Of a stretch of DNA of 64,000 nucleotides, positions 11,901 to 23,136 are shown piece by piece. The stretch comes from Punica granatum (taxonomy: Eukaryota; Streptophyta; Magnoliopsida; Myrtales; Lythraceae), in NCBI RefSeq assembly GCF_007655135.1, contig NC_045130.1, positions 32,360,605 to 32,424,604 on the forward strand, in the 5' to 3' direction. A program made the position numbers and the translations under genes. The notes under the pieces are model-generated. The model searched no databases and was not told the DNA's origin. It saw nothing but the letters and a program-made list of their open reading frames with translations. The first letter of the stretch is position 1. Each line of letters opens with the position of its first letter.

Positions 11901-12514
11901 ACAACAAACACCATTTAATCCTCGGTCTGCTAGCAACAGACAAGAAAACCGTGGGATGAGAAGGACGCCATTAAACTAAAGACTCAAAGTACATGCCACT
12001 TGATCCCCTGTCTTCTAGCAGCAGACCAAAAAACCATGCCAAACTAATCGATCAAGTTATGATTTTGAACTTACATTGTCTTCCTCTGTTGGGATTAGAA
12101 GGACACAATTCACTGGCAGGACACTAACTGCTCCAAGTCACCAATTTTATCCAAGTTTTACCTCTCCTGCAACTAAAGAAATGATTTTATATACCATCAT
12201 GAACTTTAATGCCATCATCAACACCAACTCAGATTGTCCACATGCAAATAGAATAAGATAGTAGCCATGATTGATCCTTCTATTTGCTCCTACATGTACC
12301 AGCAGTTGCTCCTCTTCTCGCAAGTAGTCGACACCCTTCAACAATCGACACCTTTCTCCTTCGGAATTTCGTCGATCCTTCCTCTGATCATTGAAGATTT
12401 AGGGTCCTCATCAACTCTGCTTGATTTGTGAGAGGAGATGAAAAGACATTGTATATTTCAGAGAAGGGCGAGAAAGAGAGAATTGGGGCAGGGGAAAAAA
12501 AGGGAGTGGGACCC

Positions 12515-12718
12515 AGATGCTAAGTAAGTGTGGCCACATTAGCACCGTTTGTCTAAATAACGTGCCACGTCATGTTTCCGTCCATCAGTTGATGAAAATG
12601 ATGCACGGTGAAAATTTTTAAAAATTCCGTGATGCATCATGAATATTTTTCAAAATATAATGCACTGTGAAAATTATTTTCAAACTGTGATACACAGTGT
12701 CATTTTCCCTTCTATATA
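12515..12718. repeat. Right terminal inverted repeat of MULE B and its 9-bp target copy
   Basis: About 195 bp ending CATTTTCCC at 12,709 matches the right terminus of the complete MULE and is the inverted counterpart of that element's left end. TTCTATATA (12,710-12,718) follows as the target-site duplication. Confidence 0.85.
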
Positions 12719-13441
12719 AAAAAACCGCAGTGGTGTAGAAATTTCCGACCTAGAGATGAACTACCATCAAAATAGAAGTTTATTGGGTAAATTATCTCAG
12801 CCTTAATTACTTTAACTATGTGCCCAATCTAATGAATATTCTCTCGGTAAAACGTGTTTTTTGATAATTTTTTGTTTTCGGTTGGCGTGTCATGAGCCTA
12901 ACGTTGTCATGACAAGTGACAATACGACTATAATTTGCTCTCCTCGTGGCAGGTAGAAAAATTTTCCCTTCTTTATCATGCTTGACCAATAGGGCAGCGA
13001 ATTGATAAAAAAAATCATTCTGATAATATATGCGTGATAGATATCGTAATTCTTTTTTATGAGATATGATTTGTCATAAATGAAGCAGTCCATCCAAGAA
13101 ATTTTATCCGTCCACAGAAGAAATCTGAATCAGACAAATAAGTGAAGCAAAAATAATATTTTGATCAGTTTTTGCTTTGAAAATCTCTTAAAATTCGGCA
13201 GCAAGCCGAATTGCAGCAGAGGAACAAATAATGAATGGTTCTGTCTTATCTCATCGTACAAGTCTCAGTCACATATATACATGGCCTTCCTAGTATACAA
13301 ATGGCATCTACGTACAATAAGAAAATATCAGCATGAATCAAGGAACAGAACGAAGATAACTCGGAAAGACAAAATTGTCAAAATCTTTCCTAAACTATCG
13401 AGATATCCAATAAAATAAAATCTACCATAGAAAAGTTAAAA
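12719..13441. other. Intergenic sequence of unit 1, no gene seen
   Basis: AT-rich DNA matching 34,763-35,460 and, more distantly, 44,239-44,750. Short frames in it are not shared as proteins between the copies. I see no RNA gene or repeat structure beyond the duplication itself. Confidence 0.6.
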
Positions 13442-13660
13442 TGAAAGTCAAACCGAATATTCTTTTACAGTGAGAAGAAATTCCAGCAGATAAATCATTC
13501 CAAGGAAACCACACTTGAATTGCCATAAGGTTATCAATCGAACGACATTTCTTAACAGAATCTCCTGCCCCGTTTAGAAGAATTAGTGTTGCAGAGAATC
13601 TTGAGGGATATATTTTTCTCGGTGACAAGTTTCTTCGAAATAAGAACAATAATCAATAAA
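13442..13660 (+). pseudogene. Relic of a 2OGD last exon (unit 1)
   Basis: The stretch contains the intron-3-like run CTTGAATTGCCATAAG and, from 13,558, the coding end of 2OGD exon 4 (reading ESPAPLFRR-like, here SPAPFRRI with a shift). It matches 35,461-35,710 and the fuller relic at 44,700-45,293. A deletion has joined the middle of intron 3 directly to the end of exon 4. It shows that the duplicated unit already contained an older, broken 2OGD copy at its left side. Confidence 0.7.
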
Positions 13661-14263
13661 CTCAACGCGGTCTACCTTAATCTAGTAGATTGACGAAGTC
13701 TAGCAGTTTGTTCGGTTTGTTGAATGGACAAAGTTTACTCTACTCATGGTTGACTTGTGTTTACTGTTAAGAGTTCGTTCTATTATTTGATTATAAATTG
13801 AATTTTCATAGCAAAATTACAAAATAATAATAATAATAATTTCGATTCCTCTGCATCATTTCCTAGGGTCATTTCCTCCCCAATGGGGGAATTGATTCCC
13901 CCATATAAGAGAATCAAAAACCGATTTCTCTCGAACAAACGTCAATGATCGAAATAATCCATTCAAATTCTGATTTCCCTCTCAAGTTTTATGAACCAAA
14001 CGGGCCTTAATTTTAAACCCAATAAATTGGGAGGTTGATGAGGTTTTTGTGCATCTTTTTATAAAAATAATAATAATTTGACAATTAGACCCCAAAACAA
14101 ATTCAAAATAACAAAAAGAGTCCAATTGAATCCCTCCTAATCCCTTAATGAGCTCTATCCATACAAGGGTTTCGGAACCGCTTCGTAACCCTCAAAACCT
14201 TTCCCTCCCCTTCCAAACCCCTCCCCCTTCGACCCCCTTATTGAAGAATATCCAAACATAGTG
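13661..14263. other. Intergenic sequence, no gene seen
   Basis: AT-rich duplicated sequence with a short (TAA)n run near 13,826 and C/T-rich stretches at 14,190-14,240. It matches 35,711-36,343. Nothing codes. Confidence 0.6.
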
Positions 14264-14266
14264 TTA

Positions 14267-14599
14267 GGGTAGGCAACATTACCCCCGACCTTTAAAATAT
14301 GCACACATTATCCCCAACCTCTATGGAAAATAGGCACTTTGTCCCCACTGATCAATATTCCAGAGAAAATCAAGCACGTGCCATGCGTGTGACATTTTCG
14401 AAGAGGCAACACGTCATTTTATAGTCAATTTCCAAGGAGATTTCCAATGACATTTTGCCCCTTTATAATTGTCACTTGTATGGCATGTGATTGATTTTGG
14501 CTGCAATATCGATCGGAGGGGGTAAAGTGCCTATTTTCTATAGAAGTTGGGGAGTATGGTGCAAATTTTTGAAGGTCAAGGGGCAAATTTTATCTACCC
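14267..14599. mobile_element. MITE with TTA target duplication (PIF/Harbinger-like), copy 1
   Basis: The 333-bp element starts GGGTAG and ends CTACCC and is flanked by TTA on both sides (14,264-14,266 and 14,600-14,602). Its halves are inverted repeats of roughly 140 bp: AAAATAGGCACTTTG on the left and CAAAGTGCC-type sequence on the right. A 3-bp TTA duplication with a GG start suggests the PIF/Harbinger superfamily. It has no coding capacity. The same element lies at 36,347-36,674 in unit 2. Confidence 0.6.
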
Positions 14600-14602
14600 T
14601 TA

Positions 14603-15225
14603 AAGGTCAAAGGGCGAATTGTTTTTTCCTCTATATAAAAATCCCGCAACTAGATTGTATCTCTAGAATAGTTTTGGAGAAGAGACAATAAATTATTGTG
14701 ATTTTACCCTGAAGAATAATGACTCAAAATATTTATCTTTTTTCTAATTGATAGTCAATATTCCCTAATCTTTTACTAGCATTACTAAAATATTCCCGGA
14801 ATTGTAGAAATTAAAGACACAACTTAGTAAAAAGTAAAATAAAATCTATCCACCATAGAGGGAGGAAACTGCAGTTTATACATCTTTTTTTTGGATATTT
14901 ATACATGTCCTTTGACTGAGAAAAACGAACACTTGTGTTTGGTCTTAAAGTTAACTAGAGTTGAGTTTTGATTTTAATTGAGTTGTAATTATTGTATTGT
15001 TGAATTATGAGAAAAATGATGAAAAAGTAATGAATAGTTGAGAGAATTTAGTATTAAAAATTGAATTGAGTGTAATGGAGTTGTATGTGGGTTTATATAT
15101 AGGGCCCACATTTTTTAATTGGAAGCGTTGATTTTTGTTGTGTAGTGAGTAGAGTTAAAGTTAGAGTTAAAATCTAAAAATCAGATTGCAAAACTAAACG
15201 GAGTGGACTATTAAAATTAAGAATG
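14603..15225. other. Intergenic sequence, no gene seen
   Basis: AT-rich duplicated sequence matching 36,678-37,035 in part; unit 1 has about 260 bp more here (near 14,930-15,200). No coding or RNA feature is visible. Confidence 0.55.
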
Positions 15226-16588
15226 GAGTAAAATGTAGTTTGCCCCCAATCTTTGGGGATGTTTGCACTGTGCTCCTAAACCTTTAAAATGTTGCACCAA
15301 ACTCTCTGACTTATATTAAAATGGGCATGATGCACCCTCAATCTAATATTCGATCACTTTAAGGCCAAAGTAAGTCACATGCATGTCATGTGACTTGTTT
15401 AAAGGGCAAAAGAGACCATGTCCGATGATTTTATTAAAAAAAAAAAAAAAGCAAAAGAGATGAGATGGCGCCACCGCCGTCTCCCCACTCAAACCTGACT
15501 CTCTCACCCTACGTCAGCTGGTCCTCCTGCACCTCCCTCCGCAACACCCTTGTCTCTCTTCTTCTCTTCTTCTTCTTCTGATAGTTTTTCCATTTCATGG
15601 GCTTCAGACAGTAGTATAAGTATTTGCTAAGCTAGAATAACGATGAAAATGTGCATCCTATGCCACTTTTTTGCTTCATGAATCTTTGTTTTGATTTGTG
15701 AATGGCATTTTTTCCTTGTTTGCATCAGGATGGACCGAGAGGGACAAGGGGTGGCAGCCCTGCTCTAGAATTTTGATGCCTTAAAAATTTATACGTATAG
15801 TCCTTCAAATTTTACTGAAATTTCTTATACTCACCCCCAAACTCTGGAAAACTTTCCTATAGTTCGCCCCTCAAGAATCTCGTCCCCCTAAGTCCAAACC
15901 CTGGGTCCGTCCCTTGCAATGCTGTTGTGGACGATCTGTTGCTCCAATCAAAGCTGGGTTCATTGCTTGAATTTGCTAAATTATGTTTTCACGAAAAATT
16001 AAAGTAGTCGTTTCATTCTTGTTGCTATAAAGGTAGAGATAAAAGTTAATTAGGATACTGTCCCTTCCCTTGCTTCTGACGGAGTAACCATGGTTTCTTG
16101 GAGTATAAGATTTCTAAATCAAAGCTTAGGAAAGAGGAGAGCTTCGAGGAGATTTGAATATCCATAGATTTTTCACATCAGTAAATTGGTGGATAAAGAG
16201 GAATAGAAGAAATAGCTTTGGATGCTGTAATTTGAGTTTGCAAGACCCTGGGAGAGTCCAATCTAAGTGAGGAGGTGGCCGTGGAAGTTGGGCAGTGGTG
16301 GAGGAGACGGAGATGGTGGTAAGGAAGATCGGCACTGGTGGAGGAGGCGGAGGTGGTGATGGTGGTGCCATGATCTTCTTTAATTAATCATTGTAAATGG
16401 AATATTTTGCCCTTTAAACAAGTCACATGAGATGCATGTGACTTAGTTTGGCCGGAATAGTGACCCAAAATTCAATTGAGGTGCAACATGCCTATTTTCA
16501 AATAGGTTGGAAGGCTTCGTGTAACTTTTTAAAGGTTGGGGACATAGTACAACTAACCCCAAAGGTTATAAGGCAAGCTGCATTTCTC
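15226..16588. mobile_element. Non-autonomous MULE-type element with long TIRs, copy 1
   Basis: The 1,363-bp element starts GAGTAAAATGTAG and ends in the inverted form CTGCATTTCTC. Its termini are inverted repeats of about 190 bp and share the block AAGTCACATGCAT. It is flanked by TTAAGAATG (15,217-15,225) and TTAAGAATT (16,589-16,597), a 9-bp duplication with one change; in unit 2 the duplication is perfect. Nine base pairs plus long TIRs point to the Mutator superfamily. There is no transposase. Inside are a Pro-rich minus-strand frame (16,126-16,371) and a poly-A run at 15,437. Confidence 0.75.
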
Positions 16589-16597
16589 TTAAGAATT

Positions 16598-18300
16598 TAA
16601 TCATGCTGGACCAATGACAATGACGTGCAATAAAAAGAATTCGAGATGCATTGTTTATCCAAAAAGAAAATCTCTCGATTAATAATTGACGGTAGTTATC
16701 AAAGCTCTACTGAACCCAACATCAATGGCCCGTTTTGATAAGCTCAAAAAGGTTTAAATTTGACATCGAGACTGAGAAATCCTACATTAATATCTATATA
16801 TATAATTTATCCATCTAAATCTACATTTACATCAACGTTAAATGCAGTGGAACTATCTTCTAGAGAGAGCAGATAATTCTCATAATTAAAAAATAAGAAA
16901 TGAAGATATTCTATATTATTTATATGTAGTTTTAAATAATAAAAAATGGTCAGGTGACAGTGTATGTATGTGTGTGTATATATATATATATTTATGTATA
17001 TCTCTATTATGCATATATAAAAGTGCGAAGCTTATTATTGTGTTTCTCCATATTTACTTTCTCAGACTGCCCTTCAAACTTTAAAAACCATGCATCTATA
17101 TCCCTCCTTAAGTCACTCATTTATAATCCTCTAAAAAATAAGTGCAGATACCTTTTCACATAGATTAAGTCATATATACCAATTGCCTCTTCCTAAACAC
17201 ATATTTTCATCAATAAATCTCCTCTAAAAAATAAGTGCACGTACATTTTCACATAGATTAAGCCATTTATACTAATTGCCTCATTCTAAACACACATTTT
17301 CATCAATAAATATTCTCTTCAATCATAACAATAAAATAAAAATATCTATCCTTATAAGTATATTTTCGATGCAGTTCTTAAAAAAAAAATTGTTACACCT
17401 TCTCATGTAAATTTAGCCTTGCACCATCACCCGGCTTTTTTGAACACACATTTTCATCAAATTAAATGTCTCCGGTGAAATATAAAACTATAAAAGTCTC
17501 TTATTATATACATACTAAATTCTATTTTATATTCTCACCCAAATAAGTAAAAAATAATTCGGGGTATACTAATATTTTACTGAATATGAAGTTGTATTTC
17601 TCTACATTTACTTTATAAAAATATTTTTAAGACTTTCAATATTATTTGAATGTGCATTTTCTGCGTCTCTTAAATTTTTAATCTTCAACAATTAACCATA
17701 CACCTTTTCACAATTAAATAATCATGCACCTTCTCAAATAGATTAATTTTTTAATTTTAATCCTTATTGTTTCTCGAGAAAACGACACTGTGAAAGGGAC
17801 GCAAACTTTTCCTCACCGCGCAAACTCTTTCACAGTTGGATTTTTTTTTAACCTCTTTTTCATGATTTTCGATTAAATTAACGATTTGAGAAATGTTGCA
17901 GCCTTTTTGTAAAAGTTACGAAACTTCATGGCCTATTTCAGTTTTACTTCCATTTCCTTAGACGTTAGATTTCCCCATGTATTATTTCTATAAGCAAATA
18001 TCATGTATATTTATTGTTATTGACATTTTTTTAAGTGAATTTATTGACATTATTCGAATGTACTGGCCGGGAGAGAGAGATTTTTGGATACCCATCCTTT
18101 TTACTTAGGCTCCCAATACCCATTCTTTTTTTTTTTTACGATTTAGTAATCACTTTCATTTATGAAGCAAGAAGAACTTCCTCATGCTGCCTTTTGTTCG
18201 TTATTAGTTTATTTAATGCTCTAAAATAGTTTTTTCCTCTTTTATATAGGTTAAATTACTAAAAAAGATTATTTACCCAAAAACTATTACAAATTTATCA
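16598..18300. other. AT-rich intergenic sequence, no gene seen
   Basis: It matches 38,402-40,345 for most of its length. Up to about 17,810 it is collinear; 17,810-17,980 differs from the corresponding block of unit 2; similarity resumes at 17,981. Contains a (TA)n run near 16,979. No coding region. Confidence 0.55.
17128..17313. repeat. 93-bp tandem duplication
   Basis: Two adjacent copies start at 17,128 and 17,221 with CCTCTAAAAAATAAGTGCA and both run to TTTTCATCAATAAAT. Unit 2 has a single copy (from about 38,920), so the doubling happened in unit 1 after the duplication or was lost in unit 2. Confidence 0.8.
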
Positions 18301-18317
18301 TCATCGTCATAGTCATC

Positions 18318-18322
18318 ATTAC

Positions 18323-18363
<41 letters not shown>
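18318..18363. repeat. (ATT)n microsatellite
   Basis: About 15 uninterrupted ATT repeats with imperfect continuation to 18,395. It lies at the left edge of the 2.2 kb that unit 2 lacks. Confidence 0.95.
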
Positions 18364-18367
<4 letters not shown>

Positions 18368-20190
18368 TACTATTACTATTCCTACTATTATAAAAGCATG
18401 GAGCTATACAAAGTGTTTCTTGATTTTTCTTATTTCCAATTTTACCATTCTAATGAATCTAAACATATGTCAACTTTATACTCCACTCATTCGATAAATT
18501 TAGCCACTTTTACATATTCAGTGTATCCAGACAAATTTAATTCATTCATGTATCCAGGTCTAGCCACGTAGAGACACGATCCTCACTTTCATCTATTACT
18601 TTCATATAAGTATGGAGCTGGACAAAGTGTTTTTCGATTTTTCTTAATTCTAACTTTAGCCTTTCAATAAATCTTGATATATTTCAATTTTATATTGATT
18701 TGATTAATCTAGCCAATTTAACACGTTCAATGTATCTCTAGACAAAATTTAATTCATGTATCCAAGTCTAGCCACATAGGGACATGATTCTTCACTTCAC
18801 CTGAAGTGACCAAATGTGGTCTTTCTTTCTTTCTTTTTTTATGTAAACTGGGTGTTGAAGTCCAAAACTAAACTAGATACATGCCCGAGTGTTGGTTTTA
18901 AAAATTATTTATTTATGTAATTTTTTATTATTTTTAGAGAACTTTTAATGCATCCGTCAATTGAGAAACTTTTCATTCTAAAACTTTTAATACTTATTTG
19001 CCATTTCTAATATGGCATTAAATGTTACAATTTTATCAAGGACAGTAAGAAAAAACGATAAAAATTAAATTGGAGAATTACCGAAATGGAATTTTCGTTT
19101 AGTTCACGGTATTTTTGATAATTTTCATGTGTTTAAAAGAGCCTATAGAAGAAGAACAAAATTGAAATGATAGAAAGAACTAAACTTGATTTGTATGAGA
19201 TTATCATTGTAAATAGAACATTGCAGAAAACTAATATTCCAGAAAAAGATACGACATATACATGCTATGAATAAAAAATTGTAATATAAATATTTATTAT
19301 TTAATATGAATTTAAACTATGCAAGAGCATCTCGACCCGAAAGAAACCGGTCGAGGTAAGGTGTAGGGAGAAATACGAGTAGAAAGAAAAGTGTAGAAAG
19401 TGAATTTTTCATTGTTCTATTTATAGGATATGTAGTACATTGAATTTAGGAAAGCATTTCACATTTCGAGAAAAAAAATTTGGTCGTTGAGAAAATTTTT
19501 AACTTTTCAAAGAGTATCTTTAATTATATTCATCAGTGCAAATAATGACGTTTAAACTCATTAAGTTAAAAATCATGGAATGTTTCCTTATTCTTCTATG
19601 AGTTATCGATGTAAATCATCATGAACTTTCCTTAGTTATTCAAATCTAGCATAATTTTTTATACAGAAATATAATAACAATTGTTTTAGTCTCAAATATG
19701 TTGTTCTTCGATTATCACGGGACATGTCAATGGATTGGTGATATGGCACCCATGAAAAATTAAAAGTAAAATGAATTGCATAAATCCAAACAAAAGAAAA
19801 TTTTATAAAATTCAAGAAAGAAATAAAATTAAATTTAGGAAAATAAAATAAATAAACTACAAAGAACTAGTAAAATAAATTCCGAATAAAAATTATTATT
19901 ATTCTGAATATTTTCAAAGAGAGAGAAAATTTAAAAATAAAGTTCGAACATAAAATAAAATCAAAATAACTTTTAAAATTCAACAACATTCAAAATTTAA
20001 TTACTTAAGAGAAATGTAAAAACAAATTAGCGAAAAAAAGTAGGATTAGTTTAAAGAGATTCTTAATTTGCATCTTGTGGGTAGAGATGATTGCCCCACG
20101 GACATCCGATCGATGACGATCTTCAAATGCCTAATGAGTTTTGTTGAGCCGTCTCAATTTTCATTTGTGTCGAATATTGACATAACACAT

Positions 20191-20494
20191 CATCATGGGT
20201 GATGGCCTAGTAGTTCTAATCTCACTTCCATGTGGTTTGGAGACCCCAGGTCTTGAGTTAGAATCCCCCAAGAATATATGCTAGGGTGGGCTCTTTAACT
20301 TAGGTTTGGGGTCATCTCCAACTTCTATGAACTATACTAGGCCATTGGTGGTGCTACGCTGACAGGACCAGGTTGTTCAGTTCGTCTGAGGTGTTCGCAG
20401 TTGAACACGAGAGCCCGAATATTGCATAGTGAGAAATAATATATTGCCATCACTCTTGCTGACCATTTTACTCAAACAAAACAAAACAAAAAAA
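20191..20494 (+). mobile_element. tRNA-derived SINE
   Basis: The 304-bp insert is flanked by 19-bp direct repeats, GAATATTGACATAACACAT (20,172-20,190) and GAATACTGGCATAACACAT (20,495-20,513), which differ at two positions. It starts with a polymerase III A-box-like stretch (GATGGCCTAGTAGTTCT), followed by a B-box-like stretch (GAGTTAGAATCCCC, near 20,255), and ends in an A-rich tail (CAAAACAAAACAAAAAAA). Pol III boxes, tail and long target duplications are the marks of a SINE moved by LINE machinery. Confidence 0.8.
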
Positions 20495-21286
20495 GAATAC
20501 TGGCATAACACATGCTCAGTCTAGTGCTCCTTGTGTGGCTACATGTCGTTTTTTACCTTGAATAGAGATGCATTTTGATTTTTCTGAGGCCCAGCTATCT
20601 TGAAAAGGCGTCGATTGACGGGGAATCTGGTCCAATGAGGTCGTAGTTCATCTTGAAATGGCTTAATCTAATCTCTTGTAAGCTATTAGAGGAGGTTCTT
20701 CTTATTTACAGCAGAAGATCTTACTGATACTTTCTCGGTGTTGTCCATTGAGCCCTCTAGGCCATCATATCAGCACTGACTCTCATCTTTTCATTGTTGA
20801 TCTGACGATCTAAAGAGTTCTAAAGACTGGCTAAGAGAGATATATATCGATGGGAGCATTTTCCATGAAAATTACCCCCCAAACATAAAAGTAAGACCAA
20901 CAATTCCCAAATCATCTCCCTCGATTGCTTCATCTAATGAAGCATCACTCCTGGAAGAAGAATCTTCCACGATAAAGCCCCGATACTTGGCACAACTGAT
21001 CAAAAGTTCTGGTACACTGGTCATGTCATGAGAAACGGCCCTGCGCGGGGGATGACCTCGTTCTAGATCTAATATAGATGCTCAATAAATGTGGGGACTA
21101 ATCCGGGGAAGCCCAAACACTTCTTGTTATTCAAAGAATGCGGGAAGCTTCAGATGCGACATCAGTGTTCTCGATTCCAGTGAAAATAGCATGGCTCAAA
21201 GACCACACGTAAAGCTATGTTCTCAGTTCTAGTGAAAATTCAACATTTTAGTGAGCACTGAAGGATTGGTTGTTAATTTGTTTCAG

Positions 21287-22451
21287 CTGATTAATCACGG
21301 TATGAGCGATTCGCCGCTGGAGGACATGAAGTCAGGGATCCTGGAGTTCTTCAACCTCCCAATGGATGAGAAGAAGAAGTTTTGGCAGGTTCCAGGAATA
21401 TTAGAAGGCTTTGGACAGGCGTTCGTGGTGTCTGAGCAGCAGAAGCTCGAGTGGGCAGATGCCTTCTACATGATAACTCTCCCGACCTACCTCCGGAAGC
21501 CCCACCTGTTCCCTAAGCTTCCTCAACCATTCAGGTCCCTCTTATCTCTCCCCCTCAAGTTATTCAACTTAGAGAAATAGCAATTCAAACCCAACGTCTT
21601 CAGATCTCGGAGCAGATTACGGAAGATTCCTCAACACAATAACAAGCATAAACCTCGATTTCCTAGTCAGAATTTTCATTAGTTTTCTTTGGAATGCAGG
21701 GATACTTTGGAAACCTACTCAGCAGAGACGAAGAATCTGGCAGTGAGGATCCTTAACCTGATGGCAAAAGCTCTAGGAATGGAGGGTGGCAGGGAATGAG
21801 AATGAACTATTACCCTCCGTGTCCACAGCCTGAGCTCGTGATGGGGCTCAACCCGCATTCTGATGCTGGTGCGCTCACCCTGCTCCTCCAGGTCAATGAA
21901 ATCGAAGGACTCCAAATCAGGAAAGACGGGATGTGGGTTCCCGTCAAACCCCTGCCTAATGCCTTTGTGGTCAACATTGGAGATACTATGGAGGTAAAAA
22001 CGAATCCTTCCACGGAAATTCACCTGAATTGCCATAAGGATATGATATGCTTACCCTTACAACAAGTGGCCATGCATTCTATCCTAGCAAAGAACTGTAA
22101 TATACGAATGCCGGAGCAGACTTTCTTAGTTCAGTGTCAAAGCAAAGCAAATATTTTGCTTTCAAATGATAATTTTCTTACTTGTGAAGTGCTTTTCGAT
22201 ATTTTGGCAGATGGTCAGCAATGGAATTTACCTCAGCATAGAGCACCGAGGGACTGTCAATGCCCTGAAAGAGAGGATCTCCATGGCGACCTTCTATAGC
22301 CCAAACATGGATGCTGAAATCGGTCCTGCCCCAAGCCTTGTAACTCCAGAATCTCCTGCCCTGTTTAGAAGAATCAGTGTAGTAGAGCATTTGAAGGGAT
22401 TTCTCAGGCGAACTGCGTGGAAAAGCATATCTTGATACCATGAGGATTTAA
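21287..22451 (+). pseudogene. 2-oxoglutarate/Fe(II) dioxygenase, SRG1-like, copy 1 (broken)
   Basis: The copy aligns with exons 2-4 of the intact gene at 41,297-43,101: exon 2 21,287-21,534, exon 3 21,700-21,993, exon 4 from 22,211. Splice sites and the HxD iron motif (NPHSDAGAL) are kept. It lacks promoter and exon 1: the sequence jumps from the equivalent of about 40,875 to 41,683. Exon 3 has a 31-bp deletion (after 21,784) that shifts the frame just before the iron site, and exon 4 has a 2-bp deletion near 22,400. These defects exclude a working enzyme. The copia-1 element sits about 190 bp downstream. Confidence 0.9.
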
Positions 22452-22640
22452 AGATGAAGAAGCCCGCAAGATGTGGAAGCAGATTAGTAGTTCATAAAGT
22501 TTCTACACAAATAATAATAATAACAATGAAACTCAATAACGAAATATGCTTGGATATCTGTACAATGCACTGGTCCCTGTAATGAATCATAAAGTTTTCT
22601 GCTTCACAATTCATTGTTTGTCAACACAAGATAGCGTTGG

Positions 22641-23023
22641 TGTTGAAGCTACACCAGTTGAAGTGCATCAGAGCTGCTGCAAGTTCTGCTTTGTTGTTTT
22701 GTTCTGTCGGTCATGCAGTTATCTGTTTTCTTAGTCTGCTATTTTTAAGGAATCAGTTAGCATATCTTTTAGGAGTTTGTTTTTTGCACATTAAGGGCAG
22801 TTCTGGTCCTGTTCTGTTATGTTTTCTTTGGTGTGTTTGGCGTATGTAACAGAGGTCTTTCCAATTAATGAAGAAGTAGACAGTTTTCCCTTCCATCTCA
22901 ATCAACACTCTCTCTTTCTCTTCTAAATTGAGTTTTTGTTGGTTTACTGTGAGAATTGAATTAAGAGAGTTCTTTTGTTGATTGTGAAAAGCACTGACAG
23001 TGCTAAGTACAAGAGACTTAACA
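22641..23023 (+). repeat. 5' LTR of copia-1
   Basis: Begins TGTTGAAGCT and ends GACTTAACA; 383 bp; pairs with 27,485-27,868. The stretch GTATGTAACAGAGG near 22,841 is AATAAA-like in the other LTR. Confidence 0.93.
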
Positions 23024-23024
23024 G

Positions 23025-23036
23025 TGGTATCATAGC
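23025..23036 (+). other. Primer-binding site of copia-1
   Basis: TGGTATCATAGC differs by one base from the family's TGGTATCAGAGC, complementary to initiator tRNA-Met. It begins one base after the 5' LTR. Confidence 0.85.
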
Positions 23037-23136
23037 TGCAATTGATCTTAAGGGGCTGTGAGTTGCTTAGTTGAGAGTCTTTGCATATAGTGAAGGCCAG
23101 AAGGAGGTGGAATCAGGACCAAGCAGCTTCCCTAGT

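Larger units (their letters stand above)
9443..12709 (-). mobile_element. MULE remnant B (internally deleted, right terminus intact)
   Basis: 9,455-10,048 and 10,729-10,865 match 29,370-30,136 of the complete MULE. From about 10,870 the match jumps to 32,905 and runs to the right end at 12,709. About 2.8 kb holding the catalytic and SWIM parts of the transposase is missing, as are the left terminus and about 550 bp after it. The right end is followed by TTCTATATA (12,710-12,718), the same 9-mer that flanks the complete MULE. The flanking DNA to the right is also homologous. The two copies therefore share one ancestral insertion event followed by segmental duplication. Confidence 0.85.
18310..20560. 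other. Unit 1-specific segment, no gene seen except a SINE
   Basis: Unit 2 passes from the matching ATC-rich run (about 40,370) straight to the sequence matching 20,560, so this 2.2 kb is either an insertion here or a deletion there. It is AT-rich and without a coding region. The one recognised element is the SINE at 20,191-20,494. Confidence 0.6.
12710..22635. repeat. Segmental duplication, unit 1
   Basis: From the right end of MULE B to the end of the first 2OGD copy the sequence runs collinear with 34,754-43,306, at high identity with small indels. Shared landmarks are the 2OGD relic (13,442 and 35,461), the TTA-flanked MITE, the 1.36-kb MULE-type element and the 2OGD gene. Differences: unit 1 alone has 18,310-20,560; unit 2 alone has a different block at 39,530-40,005; unit 1 lost about 0.8 kb holding 2OGD exon 1. 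Confidence 0.88.

Noticed and set aside
12147..12344. Minus-strand 65-codon frame near the MULE right end (also 34,190-34,387)
   Set aside because: It lies upstream of the transposase start, in leader sequence; conservation reflects the shared origin of the two copies, and no domain is visible.
21715..22035. Minus-strand frames opposite the 2OGD exons (also 42,420-42,671)
   Set aside because: Shadow frames of exon 3; identical position in both copies follows from the duplication.
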